Shown piece after piece: positions 23,131 through 34,734 of a stretch of 64,000 bases of DNA. A program made the translations under genes and the position numbers. The notes under the pieces are model-generated. The model saw only the letters and a program-made list of their open reading frames with translations. It searched no databases and had not been told where the DNA came from. Source of the DNA: Nelumbo lutea (taxonomy: Eukaryota; Streptophyta; Magnoliopsida; Proteales; Nelumbonaceae); NCBI GenBank assembly GCA_022828595.1, contig JAKGHH010000005.1:23387875-23451874 (forward strand). The letters run 5' to 3'. Numbering within the stretch: position 1 is the first letter of the stretch; the number at the start of each line of letters is the position of its first letter.

Positions 23131-24490
23131 AAGTGATGTGGATTATTCTAGAATCGAAGTCAATTTACTTTATAAAAGAAGATATCAATGAAATTCTATG
23201 AAATGGTTTCATAGGATTCAAATAATTGTTTCGATCGTGGGATATCATTGAAAAATACTAATCAGTGTTATCAAAAGATTTCCTATGATTATTTCTAGTA
23301 TGGAATGTGCCATTCATCCACTTTGGTATCTTATTGAACAAAAAGGGTGATATTGTTCCTCCATTGATCAAGAATTACGATTTTTGGGAAGTATCATTAT
23401 CATCCAATAAGAAATGTTTCAATTTATTTAAATGAATGATTTAAACACCTATTGATTCTAACAATTGATTGCATAACCTTTCAATTCATAGATATGGATC
23501 TCAAACCTATGAATGGGGATATTTCTAAAACTCACAAAGAAAATAGGAAGTGACTTAGACAAAAAAGAGAAGCAATTCAGACAAACAGAGAAGTGATTTG
23601 GACAAAAAGAAATGAAGTAACTTAGACAAATCTCGTTTGTCGATAACCTCAGAACAATCAATCGAATATTGATTAATACGTAATCAATCGAATACTACTT
23701 GACAATGGCTGTTCTGACTAGAAACAAAATGTTACAAACGTTCTTGGAAATTATTTCTCCCATTGGACCATTTGTATCTATATGCACTAGGATCTCGATT
23801 CATGGATATCTCGGTTCAAGAAATAAGTGGATTGAACCATTTCTTTTGCCTCTTTTTCAAATACAATAAGTGTTTGTTGATGGTATATTTCATTATAGTT
23901 CCATGATTCAAAGTATTATTTCCTATTTAATCTCTTTGAATTCCATATTCAAAGTTGTGATCGGTCTATTCATTAAAAATAATTGATTTGATACATTTAT
24001 TATGTATCCATAAGTTTTATATTGGAATTCAATCAGATTTCTGATCAATCTATGTTGATTGACTGCCTCCATTATATTGTTGTTTGCAAATACCACTCTT
24101 TTTGGTTTTGGATCTTCCTAATCATTCCTACAAGAGATTCAAACCAATTATTTTTTTTGATCTTTCAATAAAAAGATTCATTCTTTTCATAAAAATAGGA
24201 GGTTGAACCAATAAAGATTTCTTTTTCAATTCATCAATGGAGTTGAATACCTCATTCAATAATTTTTTTTTATCCAATCCATTGGAATTAATAGAAAAAG
24301 GCAAATCCCTTATGATACACCGGATCTAGCTCGGTTATTGATAGATTGAATAGATCTGTCATTTCTTAAAATCTCTCTTCTGATTCAAAATCGTGTTGTA
24401 ATGTATATACCCTCTGTCCCAGTTATGGAATGGATAAAATAAATCAAAAAATGATGAAAGAGGATGAATTGAAATGGTATTTTGTAAATA
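23131..24490 (-). pseudogene. ycf2: Nuclear insertion of plastid ycf2 (decayed)
   Basis: Read on the minus strand from 24490 to 23131 this follows the chloroplast ycf2 protein. Pieces include GGYTL, LSITE and YHKGFAFS at the start, [38 protein letters not shown], then [52 protein letters not shown] and finally LRF.NNPHHF at 23131. Stops and frameshifts are spread along it, so it is a nuclear plastid insertion, not a plastid contig. Ycf2 in plastids is a large essential membrane ATPase-like protein of about 2,300 residues; this covers an internal part of it. Its right end fades near 24490 and its left end is cut by a copia LTR. Confidence 0.9.
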
Positions 24491-24539
24491 TATAATTATC
24501 TAGAACATATCAACCATTTCTTTATTTTCTAATTGCGTG

Positions 24540-24860
24540 GAAGGGACAAAAGCCCCTCTAGGTGACCGCAATCAACAAGACGGTTACTAATTGCTCATTA
24601 CTCCTCTCCCGACGACTCTGACTATAAAATGGGCACCACCGTTTGAAGGTACACACAAGCATACTTAAGTTAGCACTTACTCTCCTGTTGTGACCTCGAC
24701 TTAACTTTGAGCCCTCAGCTAATTTGACTGTAGGAGTCTTCGCCCTTGGGAACACTCCCAGGGCCTCTAACGTCCTTTCACTTTTGGCAGGTGGAATTTC
24801 CAGCCTTCGAACCTAAAAAATTATTACACTGCCCTCGGCTCCAAATTTCGCAACAATAGC
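24540..24860 (+). repeat. LTR-like fragment, plus strand
   Basis: A TATA-like GACTATAAAATGGGC near 24618 is followed by CTTGACTTGAGC-like wording (TCGACTTAACTTTGAG), TGTAGGAGTCTTCGCC and GGGAACACTCCC. This combination is common in the R/U5 part of plant gypsy LTRs. No second copy is in the window, and the borders are approximate. Confidence 0.45.
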
Positions 24861-25726
24861 ATTAAATCATTTTATTATAATTAGTACTTCAAAAATTCAT
24901 TAATAAAAATTCAAAATTAAGTAACAAAACTTTTGCACATATTACATTAATTAAATTCACTTAATAATATTATAACAATTCCAATTAATTATAATTTGGG
25001 TAAATTTAAATTACTTTTAATTATTTAAAAATGATTAAAAATAAACAACATTAATAAAGTATAAGTTTAATTAATTAATAAATATAAATTCAAATCGGAA
25101 AATTTAATAAGTTGTCAATTATTAATAAAAATTAAATGTATTAATAATCAATAAAAAAATAACAAAGTTCATCTACCAAAAAATAAAATTGGGAGTGAAC
25201 TCAAATCCGCACAACCCAAGTAGAAATGTCACAATACTCCTTTTGCTTCAATTTCTTTTAACAAAAACAATATTTGGATTAATCTTTTCCTTCAATTTTA
25301 ATCGCCTCACAATTAGAGAGGGACCAAATTAAAAAATAAGAGTATTTTAGTGAAGAATGGAATTCAATGAATGTTATTAGGGTTAATTCCTTGAATATAA
25401 GGCTTAATGAGGGAAATGTAAATAAAAAATAGTAATTGTTCAAAATACATTTTTTGTCTCAGCCTTCATCAAAGCCCACAAATTTCAAGGCCAATCTTAT
25501 CTTGGGCATAATACTTCAATGTTGGCATGGGCCATATCCAATTGTAATAAAATAACAATTTAAAAATTAGTTAATAAAAAGATCACAAAGAGTTAAATCA
25601 CTAAAAATAATGAGAGAGGGTGTCTAAGAAAATTCTAAGACATAGGTCCCACCTCTTCCATCATTAAACTATTTTAGGAAATTTCTATAGGCCTCTTCCA
25701 TTATTAGCCTATTGTATTCCAAAGAG

Positions 25727-25809
<83 letters not shown>

Positions 25810-26235
25810 AAGAAAGAATTTTACTCTCATCTAAAATTCCATTTTTTTTGTTTCATATTCAAATTTTAATTAATTGGTTAATTATTAGAAAATTGTAATT
25901 GGAAACCTAATAACTAGAATTAAAAAAATAATAAACTTAATAAAAATATTAAATTTTAGCAAGTTTTTATCTAGCAACTTTTAAAAATTAAGAAATTAAT
26001 AAAAATTAGTATTCTATAAAATAAAACATAAATTGCATTTGAATTCTAATTAAAAATAACTAATATTAGTATGATAACTAAAATTAATAATAAAAAGTAA
26101 AAAATTATTAAAAGTAATAAAACAAACCATTTGCATTCCATATAAAAATTAATTAAAATAATAAAAATAAAAATAACCCAATTAGAAATGTCATAAAATT
26201 CCTTTTACTTGGGGATAATCATTTACAATTTAGGC
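24860..26235. other. AT-rich intergenic stretch, nothing recognised
   Basis: Very AT-rich sequence dominated by AATTAAT and TAAAAAT words. No open frame and no known domain were seen, apart from the microsatellite at 25722-25817. Confidence 0.7.
25722..25817. repeat. Compound microsatellite (GAAA)n(GATA)n(TA)n(GA)n
   Basis: Uninterrupted runs of GAAA, then GATA, then TA, then GA, closed by GAAAGAAA. Probably length-variable between individuals. Confidence 0.95.
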
Positions 26236-26353
26236 CATGCTTGGGAATGCTTAAAAATAAGTGTTTATTTGGGCCAGGGCCACACCATTAAGCACTTATT
26301 GGTGTTTGAGAAATAAGTTTGAAATAAGTGCTTATTTTTTTAAGCCCAAATTT
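26236..26353. repeat. Small inverted-repeat element, MITE-like
   Basis: CTTAAAAATAAGTGTTTATTTGGGCC on the left pairs with GTGCTTATTTTTTTAAGCCC on the right, as inverted copies around a short centre. Size and structure fit a MITE. No target duplication was established. Confidence 0.45.
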
Positions 26354-26689
26354 CTTTTTTAGGGAAAATTCTTGAATAATACCCTGATAAACTTTGGGGG
26401 TGTGTCGAGTCAGTATTTAAACTTCAAAATGTGTCTTTGTACCATGAACTTTCAAATTGTGTCAATGGTCCCTACCATTAGGTGACTGTCAATTAACATC
26501 GTTATGTGACATTATATGCACACTAAATAATTTCAAATGGCAAAATTACCTTTATGGTATTTTTTTGTTCATTTTACCCATTCATCTGAACAATTACAGT
26601 AGCGGGAAGTTCTTGAAAAATAAACCCAAGATCCATTCCCCATGTTGTAATGGCAATATTGTCAGCTCCAAAACTCAATCAGTTTGAAA

Positions 26690-27049
26690 GCCGAATGTGA
26701 AGCCTTCCTCTATGTTGCCCATGTACTCAAAGTTGGCAATATTTACTTTGAGCATGTACTCGAAGTTTTGTGGATCGCAAGTGATCACGTAGTCGAGCTT
26801 TGAAAAGTGGCCCTTCAGGGAGAAGGTTTTGGTGCCGAGAGAGAGAGAGAAAAACTTCAGTTAACTAGTCAGGGAGCCTTTGCATGTTCCGAAAACCATC
26901 GGGAGAGAGCCCAATAAAGGCCATTTTGGAATGACTTGGATCTTCATTTTCTGCTTGAAGAACAAGTACAATCTCAAGAAGAACACAGATATAACGGCTA
27001 CCAAGAATTGGTACCCGGATATGGATGTAGCAAATTCATTAAACACCAT
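26690..27049 (-). pseudogene. Cytochrome P450 N-terminal fragment
   Basis: The minus-strand frame from 27049 opens with MVFNEFATSISGYQFL, a hydrophobic anchor (VAVISVFFLRLYLFF) and a basic stretch. Next comes the proline-rich hinge PKWPLLGSLPMVFG, characteristic of microsomal P450s. After a stop and a GA-run disruption near 26850, the next pieces GTKTFSLKGHFSKLDYVITC and DPQNFEYMLKVNIANFEYMG fit the early beta region of the CYP86 clan (CYP86/94/96/704 type). Homology ends at about 26690, where roughly 380 further residues, including the haem-binding Cys loop, would be expected. Relic only; the exact family is not decidable. Confidence 0.65.
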
Positions 27050-28330
27050 TTTTTCCAGTACAGTGCTTTTGCAATCGGTAATCTAGCTAGTAATCTATAA
27101 GTAGAGACGATCACACCCTCCATGGATCGATGTGTCACCAGTATAAATTATATTGGATAAAGTGAGGTTAATGGCTCAGTTTTATATAGGATTTTGATGT
27201 GTATCCGCTGCACCACTCGAGATTTAATGTAGTAGTAATTAAAGAAATTAATGGCATAGTTTTATATAGGCTTTTTGGAAAAGAAAATTGTTGTAGTGAT
27301 TAAAGGAGATGGAAGAGTCTAGATCTGCTGCACTATCATTTTCTTGCACGTCTTGCACAAGTAATCAATTTGTGGTGTTTATGGCTAACCCCTATGTAAA
27401 AATATTAATCTTTATACATGTACCCAAGAATAACAAGCAACTAACTCATATCTAGGGCCTTTCATGCATACTTTTACTTATCAGGCATGTAATGACAAAC
27501 TTTTGTTTCATTTCTTTTATAAAAGAAAAACAAAAATTTGGTGGTGTGCATAAGTTCTAGATAGACCTGTTCATGGGTCGGGTAGTCTGATTGGTTGGCC
27601 TGGCTCGGACCGTTATAAGTCAAGCTTGGTCATAATTTTATGCTCGCAAGCTTGGGTTCGGGTTTAAAGCACCAGGCCTGACTATTTTTGGGTCAGGCTT
27701 CGGCTTTCTCAAAAAAGCTTGGCCCGAGCTCGAGTCCGACTTGATACTATAGCCAGGGAATGTGACCGTGCCTGGGGTTGCCAGGGCCTTCCCGGGGTTG
27801 TCAAGGAATCTGAGCGTGCCTAGGGTTGCCAGGGCCATCCTAGGGTTACCAGAGATCATGAGCACATCTGGGATTGCCAAGGCCTTCTTGGGGTAACAGG
27901 GAATTCCGAGGGTTGCTAGGGAATATGAACGTGCCTGAGGTTTCCAGGGCTATCCTAGGGTTGCTAGGGAATAAGAGTGCAACCTTGGGGTTTCCAGGAG
28001 ATATGTGTATATGAGAGACATACCCAAGGGTTAGTACGTAGGTTGTATTGATCAAAACATTCATCGACAGAGAGTTATAAATTTGTTATATTTTCAAAAC
28101 ACATGGATACATCAAGGCTTTATCACTGAAATTGTAAAAGAAATTTTATCGCAAAATGTGAACTGTTAACATATGTATTAAGAATTCATCGCATTTTATT
28201 TATACGCAATGTATGATCAATATAATCACATAAGAATGCTCACTATTTTCAAAGAAAAGACTTGGACAGTATCTTTGATACATCCATCTTTAAAGAAAAT
28301 ACATGACACAGTAAAATCATATCTTGTACA
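27050..28330. repeat. Non-coding repeat DNA with a GGGTTGCCAGGG minisatellite
   Basis: Between about 27750 and 28010 there are five or six diverged units of roughly 45-70 bases built on CCTAGGGTTGCCAGGGCC...GGGAAT...GAACGTGCC. The segment 27560-27740 has the GGGTCGGG...GGCCCGAGCTCGAG wording common in plant interspersed repeats. 28060-28330 is probably the untranslated or LTR part of gypsy D. I see no gene. Confidence 0.55.
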
Positions 28331-28333
28331 GTG

Positions 28334-29956
28334 TTACTCAAAGTAAGGCTTCAACCAGTAGCCGTTCACTGTTTCATCTTGCTCCCCTGTATCTACAGTT
28401 TTTAATGCATAGTAGTCAGATGAATGAGCTTCTTTAATCAGGTATGAACCTTCCCACATTAGAGCAAATTTTCCAGCAGACTTGCCCTGTCTAACATGGA
28501 GTGTTGTCTTAAGCACCTTTTCTCCTTCTCTGAACTTCATAGGTTTCAATAGTTTGTTAGTGTTTGTGGCTAGGGCTTGTTTATATTTGGTTTGCCTTTG
28601 TAATGCCTTTTCCCTTCCTTTATTGGTACCCTCTAGTTTTTCTGTGAGGTGTTGATCCATGTCTTCTGGCTTGAACTTTTTTCCCATCGCAAGGGCTACG
28701 CGAGCGGAGACCGTCTGTATTTTTGCTAGTAACACTGCTTATTGGCCATATACCAGTGAATAAGGTGTTGCCTGTGTGCTTTTTCTAATTGTGGTGCGAT
28801 AATCCCTGAGGTTTTCCGACAACTTTTCTAACCAATCTTTTTGGTTATTAGCCACCGTCTTGCTCAACATCCTCAGTAAGATTTTACTGGTGGCTTCTAC
28901 TTGGCCATTTCTTTGTGGGTAATACATCGTGGATGTCCCCGATCTTGCACCGTATTGTCCTAAAAGGTCATGGACTTCTTGATTCTTAATGGAAAGGCCA
29001 TCATCAGTCAAAATCCTCATTGAGACCCCAGACCTATGAACTTCATGTTCCCTCAGGAAGTTTGCTATGCTTTATGCACAAATCCTTCGCAAAGGTACAA
29101 CCTCTGCCCACTTGGTAAAGTAGCATGTGGTCACTATGATGAAATGGTATCCTCTGGAAGGGGGGTGAATTTTGCTTATGAGATCTATTCCCCATGTGAG
29201 GAAAGGCTAGGGCGTGATGATGGGATTGAGGTTGTTAGTAGATTTGTGAATCCTTTCAGCATGTATTTGGCATTTATGACATCTGCGCATGTGTTTTTGA
29301 GTGTCTTCCATCATGGTGGGCCAGTAGAAACTTAGGTGCAAGATGTGGTTGTACAGAGCCAATTGTCCTTGGTGTGGAGCAGGCTCTAAGCTATGGGTTG
29401 ATTCTAGCACTTCCTCTATTTCTTCACTGGCCAAGCATCGCAAGGGCTTTTCAATGTGGGACTTCCTGTATAACATTCCTTCCTGAAGGTAGAACCTCTT
29501 GGCTTTGGATAGAAGCTTCCTTTTCTTTGCCATGTCTATTGGCAGTGTGTTATCTTCTAAGTAATTTAAATACGTGCTCCTCCAATTTGCCTCCCCTACC
29601 ACGAGGCATTTTCTCCCATCGACCTCCAGGATACACTTATCACAACTGTGTTGTACTCTGGTAGCGTCTAACTTCATTGCATGCCAGTATTATCCCAACC
29701 TTTGTAGTTTTCTGTACAGGGTGTCGATGATGTTTCCACAATGAATCTTGTGGGTTTCATTCAAGATTGTCTCCGCCTCTCTCGTCCCTAAGCACCTCGT
29801 TCTGACCTCATCTGCCAATCGATGGTATAATACCCCATTCTCCAGTTGGAACCTCAAAACTATCTTGTTATCCTGCGTCCCTACTGTCGAGCTGCTTAGT
29901 TTCTTAATGATGTTGTGCTTCCAATCGTCTACCGTGATTTCATCTTCCCTTTCCAC
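28334..29956 (-). pseudogene. gypsy integrase (gypsy D)
   Basis: Minus-strand frames at 29956-29690, 29677-29207, 29020-28739 and 28735-28334 give, in order: the linker after RNase H (DWKHNIIKKLSSSTVG); the zinc-binding region (HQGQLALYNHILHLSFYWPTM then CHKCQIHAERIH, with His and Cys ligands); a broken core; the last core part (RILTDDGLSI, GQYGARSGTSTMYYPQRNGQVEATSKIL); and a C-terminal basic domain (KFREGEKVLKTTLHVRQGKSAGKFALMWEG). The final catalytic Glu is retained in QVEAT. The ends MKLDATRVQHSC and YWLKPYFE match Tat-type gypsy. Breaks near 29685, 29205-29020 and 28737 prevent one product. Confidence 0.8.
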
Positions 29957-30119
29957 TCAATCTTTCAACATAATGGTTGATAGTTTACTAAGTGTCTAGA
30001 TGGTAATTTCAATTGGGTCTTTGTTGGATTGTATTTTTTATCCCTAGGTAGCTAGTGCATTGGCAAACTTGTTTTTGGCTATGTTTTGGTGTTCAAAATC
30101 TACTTCCAGGTTGCAGATT

Positions 30120-30574
30120 AGTCTCTAAATCAAGGTCCTATATGGCAGGATCATCATTTTTTTGATCGTCATGCTTTTGTCGATTTTACCAATTACCAAT
30201 TTAGAGTCACCAGTCACTCTGATCCTCTTAGCCCTAAAATCTTTTGTCTTGACCAAACCCAAAACCAAGGCTTTGTATTCGGCTATGTTGTGGGAATAGG
30301 GGAACTGCAGTTTGAACAAGTAAGCAGAGGTATGACATCAAGCGAAGTCAAGGTGATCCTGGCACCGGCTGAGGTACTGGTACTACTTCCATCAAAAGTC
30401 ATAACCCATTATTTTCCTTCAACTATTGCAATGATGGGTAGGTCTCCAAAGATTTCTTCCAATATGGGGAAATCATCATTGGAGGGAAAAGGCGGCCAGG
30501 AGGTCTGCCACTACTTGACACTTGATGGTCCTGTGTTGAGTGCACTCAATCATGTACTCACTTAGTTGCATCAT
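30120..30574 (-). pseudogene. gypsy RNase H (gypsy D), 3' part
   Basis: Minus strand. MQLSEYMIECTQHRTIKCQV and VADLLAAF mark the RNase H entry (about 30574-30480). A second frame follows with FPYSHNIAEYKALVLGL (the IAEYEAL helix with its catalytic Glu) and VTGDSKLVIGKI (the GDS strand with its Asp), then ILPYRTLI (30319-30125). It joins the upstream RT end at 32120-32215 across the solo LTR. Confidence 0.8.
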
Positions 30575-32119
30575 TGACGGGTTGTTGAAGCCCTCAAAAT
30601 TAATACTAGTCCCACAATAAAATATTTGCAGTAAAAGTGGTTCTAGGTCGAATCCCACAGGGAGCAAATCAATAATCTCTTAGCCGAATGGGTAATGTAA
30701 TTGAGTGAGATAATTTAAATACTGAAATTAAAAGAAAAGAAAATAAATAGCAACTTAAACAAACAAGGGAAAATCAGTCTTACCGAATTTTGGTTCAAAG
30801 GTTCGGGTTGAATCGATTGGCCATCGATCCTAGGTACACTTCAGCATTCTCGCAATTCAAGTATTTAACCTTAGATTTATTAGGATAGCCATAATAAACC
30901 TTGTGTTTTCCTAATTCAGTTTACCAAACCCAGCATTCGATCAACACTTATCAGCATTCAACTGGGTACGATAGTGTTCCATGTTAAATAGGGATAGCAT
31001 TAAGATTTGTGAAAAATAGTTAAACCAAAATAACAATAATTGAGATAGCTGCAATTACTGAATCTTGTTCCACCGATTCTTTTTAGGTTGAACCATGTAA
31101 AAACATTGGTCAAAGGCTGTCACAAACAATTGACCCAAAAATATTTCAACCTAATTGCTACTTGTACCATTATTCGCGACAATTACGGATCACTGAAATC
31201 ATGGATAGCAGTAGGAAAATCAACATTAATTCAGTTTGTCAAACTAATTAACATTAACATCTACTAAAAATATGCTCAAGAATTAATGAATACTTAAACT
31301 AAAAAGCAAGAAAATAAATTAACTACAGAACCTCACAATGACACAATCGAACCTCCCCCTTGAACCAAAAAAAGAAGCTTAGTTGCTCATGATCTGCACA
31401 ATCTCCATGCTTTGCTTCTCCATGGTCAAACTGCTTTCTTGAGCTTTCTTTGTCTTCTTGACGATCTCTTAGATCTTGGAATGAGTGATGAGAGCTGGCC
31501 GCCCCCCTCTTTATATAGGCAAAGGAGAGGGTTGTTTTCCAACTCCTTGTAGGAGATCATTTTATCTTCAGGGAGTCATGATCTTCTTTGAACGAATCCT
31601 ATCCTATCTCTTATCTAATGATCTAATCCCAATCTTCTTATCTCTCTAGGATTACATTCAAGACTTTAGATCTAATAAGACTCTCTTTTTGGAGATTATA
31701 TTCGAGATTTGGACTCTTGACTCTTGAATTCAAATTGGGCTGCTTCAAGGTACTTCTGCGAGTTGGGCTTAAGTTGTGAAATGGGCCTAACTACGAACTT
31801 GCTCCGATTTTGGGCTCATTTTCGTACTCGATGTGGGCCGAATCTGTCAAAACCCAAAATATAAAAGTTGTGGGCCTTCCTATCTTCCTTCTAATGCTTC
31901 TTGAATTGTCCAATTCGGAGTCCAGAATTGAGAGTTAGGCCCAGATTACTGACTCTTTCTGAAACTATAAAAAATCACCCGATTTGCCCTGCTTTCTTCC
32001 AATTGCCTTCTTTATTGCCCTTAATTGAAATACAAGAGTAATGAGTTCATTTAACTGCTAAAATAATGTAAAAAGATGAAAATTAGGGGACAAAAATAGG
32101 GTTCTTTTCAGTCTCATCA
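30575..32119 (-). mobile_element. Solo LTR (minus sense) with 5-bp duplication ATCAT
   Basis: Inserted in the RNase H of gypsy D. The plus-strand flanks 30570-30574 and 32120-32124 are both ATCAT, and the ends are TGACGGG and CTCATCA. On the minus strand it has a TATA box (CCTATATAAAGAGG near 31510) and, at 30664-30646, the phrase CTCCCTGTGGGATTCGACC, a hallmark of the LTR 3' end in several plant gypsy lineages. No internal genes are present. It shares end type, orientation and layout with the solo LTR at 19218. Confidence 0.85.
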
Positions 32120-34734
32120 ATCATCCACTTGACAAGTCTACCAGAAAGGGGAGGTCTATCCATAAATAACTTGATTGGGTCATTCCGTGTGATGAATCTC
32201 ACCTTTTGACCTAGGATGTAATGTCTGAACTTTTGTACAACAAACACCAACACAAAACATTGTTATTCCATGTGAGAGTAGTTATTCTCGGCTGGTTTGA
32301 GGGTTCTACAAGCATACTATTTTGGACACTCAACTCCTTGAAAGACAGAGGAAGACTAGGGATGAGGAATCAACCGAGAGGCCAGGGCAAGGAGGGTGAT
32401 GAAACGACTTTAGTAGGAAATCCAATGATGGGGTTGATCAGTGGTTGAATTAATGAATTTCGTTATGAGAGGGATCTATATTTTAGGGAAGATCTCGAGA
32501 TCCTGAAAGGAAGGAGTCAAAAGTGTTTGTTTTTCTACTACGAAAGGGAATATTGGATTCGTTGTTGGTCATCAAGGAGCATTGTTAGGGTTTCGCAATG
32601 TGTTTTTATGGGATCTCTTCGAGGATTGACTTTCCTTTCACCGAAAGATCCTCATAACCCACGTGTGCTACTGCCTTTTGCACCTTACTTAACCGACATG
32701 GCATAAGTGTCATCAGTGCTTGGTCTGGTTTGTTTGTTTCAAGATGGGATCTCGCCTACCTTTTTGGTTTCAAATCTAGTCTGATTTGTTTTAAGATTGA
32801 TCATTGAAAATGCAGTTTTCTAAAATAAGAAATGTGATTCCCACATGGGAGAAGATAATTTTTTTGAAAATTTGCCCAACCTTTCTACAAGGTTCAGCCA
32901 TCCATATGATGGATCTCTCATCCCTTCATTGGTATTATAGCTAGGCTCAAATCTTGAACCAAATTAAACCAGATCTGGATCTGCTCAAATGGGCAAATGG
33001 TGTTCTACCCGATTTGCGCACTTAACATTTTCAAAGAAATTTGTTCCCAATTTTTTGGGCGATTTATCTGAAATTAAATCTTTATAAATCTGATTTATAT
33101 TTAGAATTGTTCTATATATTTTTCTTGATTTTTGGGTTGTTCGTATGGTGGAGATCGAATTCTTTAATGTCGCAAGAAATCTGTGCACCTGCTGTTTTAT
33201 TCATTCTTGGTCTGTAATTAATTTTGTTTTTAATTTTTAGACGGAATGTATAGGAATTTAAATATGATATAATATTAATAGAAAAATAGGTTTTCTATTC
33301 TATTTCATTCGATGATGAAGCAAATTGCGTAGAGGAGAATTTTTCGCAAATATGGGTTCAGGCATTTGCAATTTGCAATTTTGGAAACTGCATATTGGGA
33401 TCTAATCTTTGTTTTGTAGGGTAGTAGTCTTATGAACAACCCTCCTACTGATTATTAATTGTCTTGTATCAGTTATTTATTTTCATATCATCATTCTTGA
33501 ATTGAATCTTGAATTAAAAATCAAACCCTAGACCCATTTGAACCAGATTGGACCAAATTGGTTGGACCGAATATGTGATTTGACGGGGGTTGTTCTCAGC
33601 CCTAAAATTTCATATATGGGTCCAAGAGTTGATAATTAATTGTAAGATGCAATTCAGTCCACATTTGTAAAACCCAGTTTTAATTTGTTAAAACTGCTTC
33701 AGCTCAATTCAGCATAAATGCTATGTGGGCCGAACTGCTCTTTGCAATTCAACCCATATACCTAGATAATATTATTTGATAATGTTATGGGTTTTAAATG
33801 GGCTTTACATATGAGTTTTATAGTTATTTAATTGATTGGATCAGTTATGGATTTCATGCATGTGATGTATGGATGTGTAATGTGCTACGTTCATCGACCA
33901 TAAGTACTTGGCCCATGTTGATTCGACAGTGGCTCTTACGCACACCATGGCTGAATGTACATCATTGCCATAGTGTCTTTGAGATCAGTGGATGATGTCC
34001 CTTCATGGTGGACCCAAAAACAGCCTCCTCCCCAAGAGGAAACGTGCAGAACCCTATCCGTTTAGGGCCCATCTAAATCTAGCTTTATGAAAGCCAATGG
34101 GAGCCACTTTGGTTTGACCTAAATTAAATTAGGGCGTAATTATTCATTCCCTCCTGCAAATATAAGTGCATGTGATAGGGAGATTCATATGATGAACTCT
34201 CTAAAGGCCTTCCATCATTAATATGAAGGTTGAATATATTGGTGGGTGGGGATGCACCATAAATTTGGGCTATCCATCTGTTAATGATGTTGGTTGGATT
34301 GTTTCATGAGATGATAGGGGCGTCATAGACCGATGTGGGAGGGGCTATCATAAAATGGATGACTCTATCACGGTACCTTGGCATTCACGAACATGATGGG
34401 TAAGCACTTACTGGACATAAAGGTTTAACCTAAAATGGCTATGAACATTGTCTAACAGAGGCCAAAGGGAAACTCATAAGATGAGTGGATAAGATCCTTT
34501 GTAGAAGTTAATGGGGTTATGCAGCTGAAACAGTTGGTTCCATGTACCCTATGTGATTTCCCATATTTCTAGAAACACAACTATCTCCGTTATCAAGATT
34601 GGAGGGAATCTCAGATATGTCCAAAATTGATGCCCAAAATGGAAATGGAACATATATTAAAATCCATATCCATGTGATAACATGAATCAATTAGGTTGTG
34701 ATCTTACAAATCTGCCTTGCCTTTTATCAGAAAT

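Larger units (their letters stand above)
28334..32740 (-). mobile_element. Ty3/gypsy relic 'gypsy D', minus strand, split by a solo LTR
   Basis: In minus order: an LTR piece (about 32740-32250) related to the gypsy B/C LTR; a short RNase H entry (32215-32120: RFITRNDPIKLFMDRPPLSG, RLVKWM); a nested solo LTR (32119-30575); the RNase H continuation (30574-30120); and integrase (29956-28334). The RT, protease and gag are missing between the LTR piece and RNase H. Frame changes are few in integrase, so this is among the better preserved gypsy copies here. Confidence 0.8.

Noticed and set aside
23131..24490. Window as part of a chloroplast genome
   Set aside because: The ycf2 and psbC pieces are decayed, short, non-adjacent and embedded in nuclear retrotransposons and introns.
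24558..24755. 65-codon minus-strand frame
   Set aside because: Lies in an LTR-like fragment that reads better on the plus strand; no protein resemblance.
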